Below, one piece after another: positions 5,869-6,022 of a DNA stretch of 6,022 bases. Origin of the DNA: Bryobacterales bacterium (GTDB lineage Bacteria; Acidobacteriota; Terriglobia; Bryobacterales; Bryobacteraceae); NCBI GenBank assembly GCA_003132865.1, contig PKYZ01000441.1:7932-13953 (forward strand). The letters run 5' to 3'. How positions within the stretch are numbered: position 1 is the stretch's first letter; each line of letters opens with the position of its first letter. The notes under the pieces were generated by a model that was not told the origin of the DNA, did no database searches, and was given only the letters and a program-made list of their open reading frames with translations. Both the position numbers and the translations under genes were made by a program.

Positions 5869-6022
5869 GTGGGAGCGAACGAAGTAAAAAAGAAACTGCA
5901 AGACGAGATCACCTTGCTGGAGTATGAGCTGCGCAATGAATTGCCCCGGGAGATCCTCAAGGCCCGCTTGCACGGCGACCTGAGCGAGAACGCCGAGTAT
6001 CACATGGCCAAGCAGCGCCAGG
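5869..6022 (+). CDS. greA: Transcription elongation factor GreA/GreB family (5' part, cut by window edge)
   Basis: Only the first 51 residues are present. Gre factors enter the RNA polymerase secondary channel and stimulate cleavage of backtracked RNA. The visible part is the N-terminal coiled coil: KKKLQDEITLLEYEL, then the hallmark HGDLSENAEYH (35-45), closely matching the E. coli GreA signature HGDLKENAEYH at 39-49. The tip acidic pair, Asp41/Glu44 in E. coli, corresponds to Asp37/Glu40 here. GTG 5869 is chosen because it places the signature at nearly the E. coli distance from the N-terminus; no other suitable start codon lies in frame between it and the signature. The first helix is a little shorter than in E. 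coli. The C-terminal domain lies outside, so GreA and GreB cannot be separated rigorously. It appears to have its own promoter and to be independent of the upstream operon. Confidence 0.9.
   Translation, partial: MGANEVKKKLQDEITLLEYELRNELPREILKARLHGDLSENAEYHMAKQRQ

Noticed and set aside
5520..6003. Minus-strand open frames across the isomerase end and the greA start
   Set aside because: Their translations show no domain, and both overlap confidently identified + strand genes with clear family signatures.
1..6022. CRISPR array, transposase, insertion sequence or phage genes
   Set aside because: No direct-repeat/spacer pattern, transposase motifs or terminal inverted repeats with target duplications are seen. 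The only regular repetition is the FG-GAP protein repeat.

Overview
This GC-rich window has four genes, all on the + strand, in an arrangement typical of an environmental bacterium. The combination points to Acidobacteriota, most likely the Solibacter/Bryobacter group: a Tat-exported Cys-type sulfatase, a secreted protein made of 'DxNGDGxxDLV...LGNGDGTF' FG-GAP/VCBS repeats, and strong G/C preference at third codon positions. This assignment is inferred from gene style. No rRNA or marker gene is present to prove it, and Planctomycetota or Verrucomicrobiota are the alternatives.

Layout. Bases 1-184 are a non-coding leader, AT-richer from about 50 to 130. It holds two adjacent small hairpins at the left edge, a possible leftward promoter, and a possible rightward promoter just ahead of the first gene. 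Next comes a sulfatase with a twin-arginine signal (185-2638; start moved to a GTG behind a perfect AGGAGG). After 35 bases follows a secreted 14-repeat FG-GAP/VCBS protein (2674-4857). After only 4 bases follows a Pin1-like parvulin peptidyl-prolyl isomerase with no signal peptide (4862-5716). These three look like one operon. Bases 5717-5868 are intergenic: a hairpin directly after the isomerase stop codon, a perfect 14-bp GC palindrome, and a strong sigma70-type promoter. The promoter's TATAAT lies 6 bases before the GTG start of a greA-family gene, which runs off the right edge (5869-6022).

How they may work together (inference). The sulfatase and the propeller protein would both act outside the cytoplasm, plausibly on sulfated glycans or another sulfate ester, with the propeller as a calcium-stabilised binding or scaffold partner. 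The isomerase cannot carry a signal peptide, because an in-frame stop lies just upstream of its ATG. It would therefore act in the cytoplasm, possibly on precursors such as the proline-rich sulfatase, which Tat would export already folded. The greA-like gene looks like an independent housekeeping unit with its own promoter.

The most interesting points are: (i) the repeats with broken calcium loops are exactly numbers 7 and 14, implying two seven-bladed propellers in tandem; (ii) the sulfatase + propeller + cytoplasmic parvulin cassette; and (iii) an apparently leaderless greA-type transcript.
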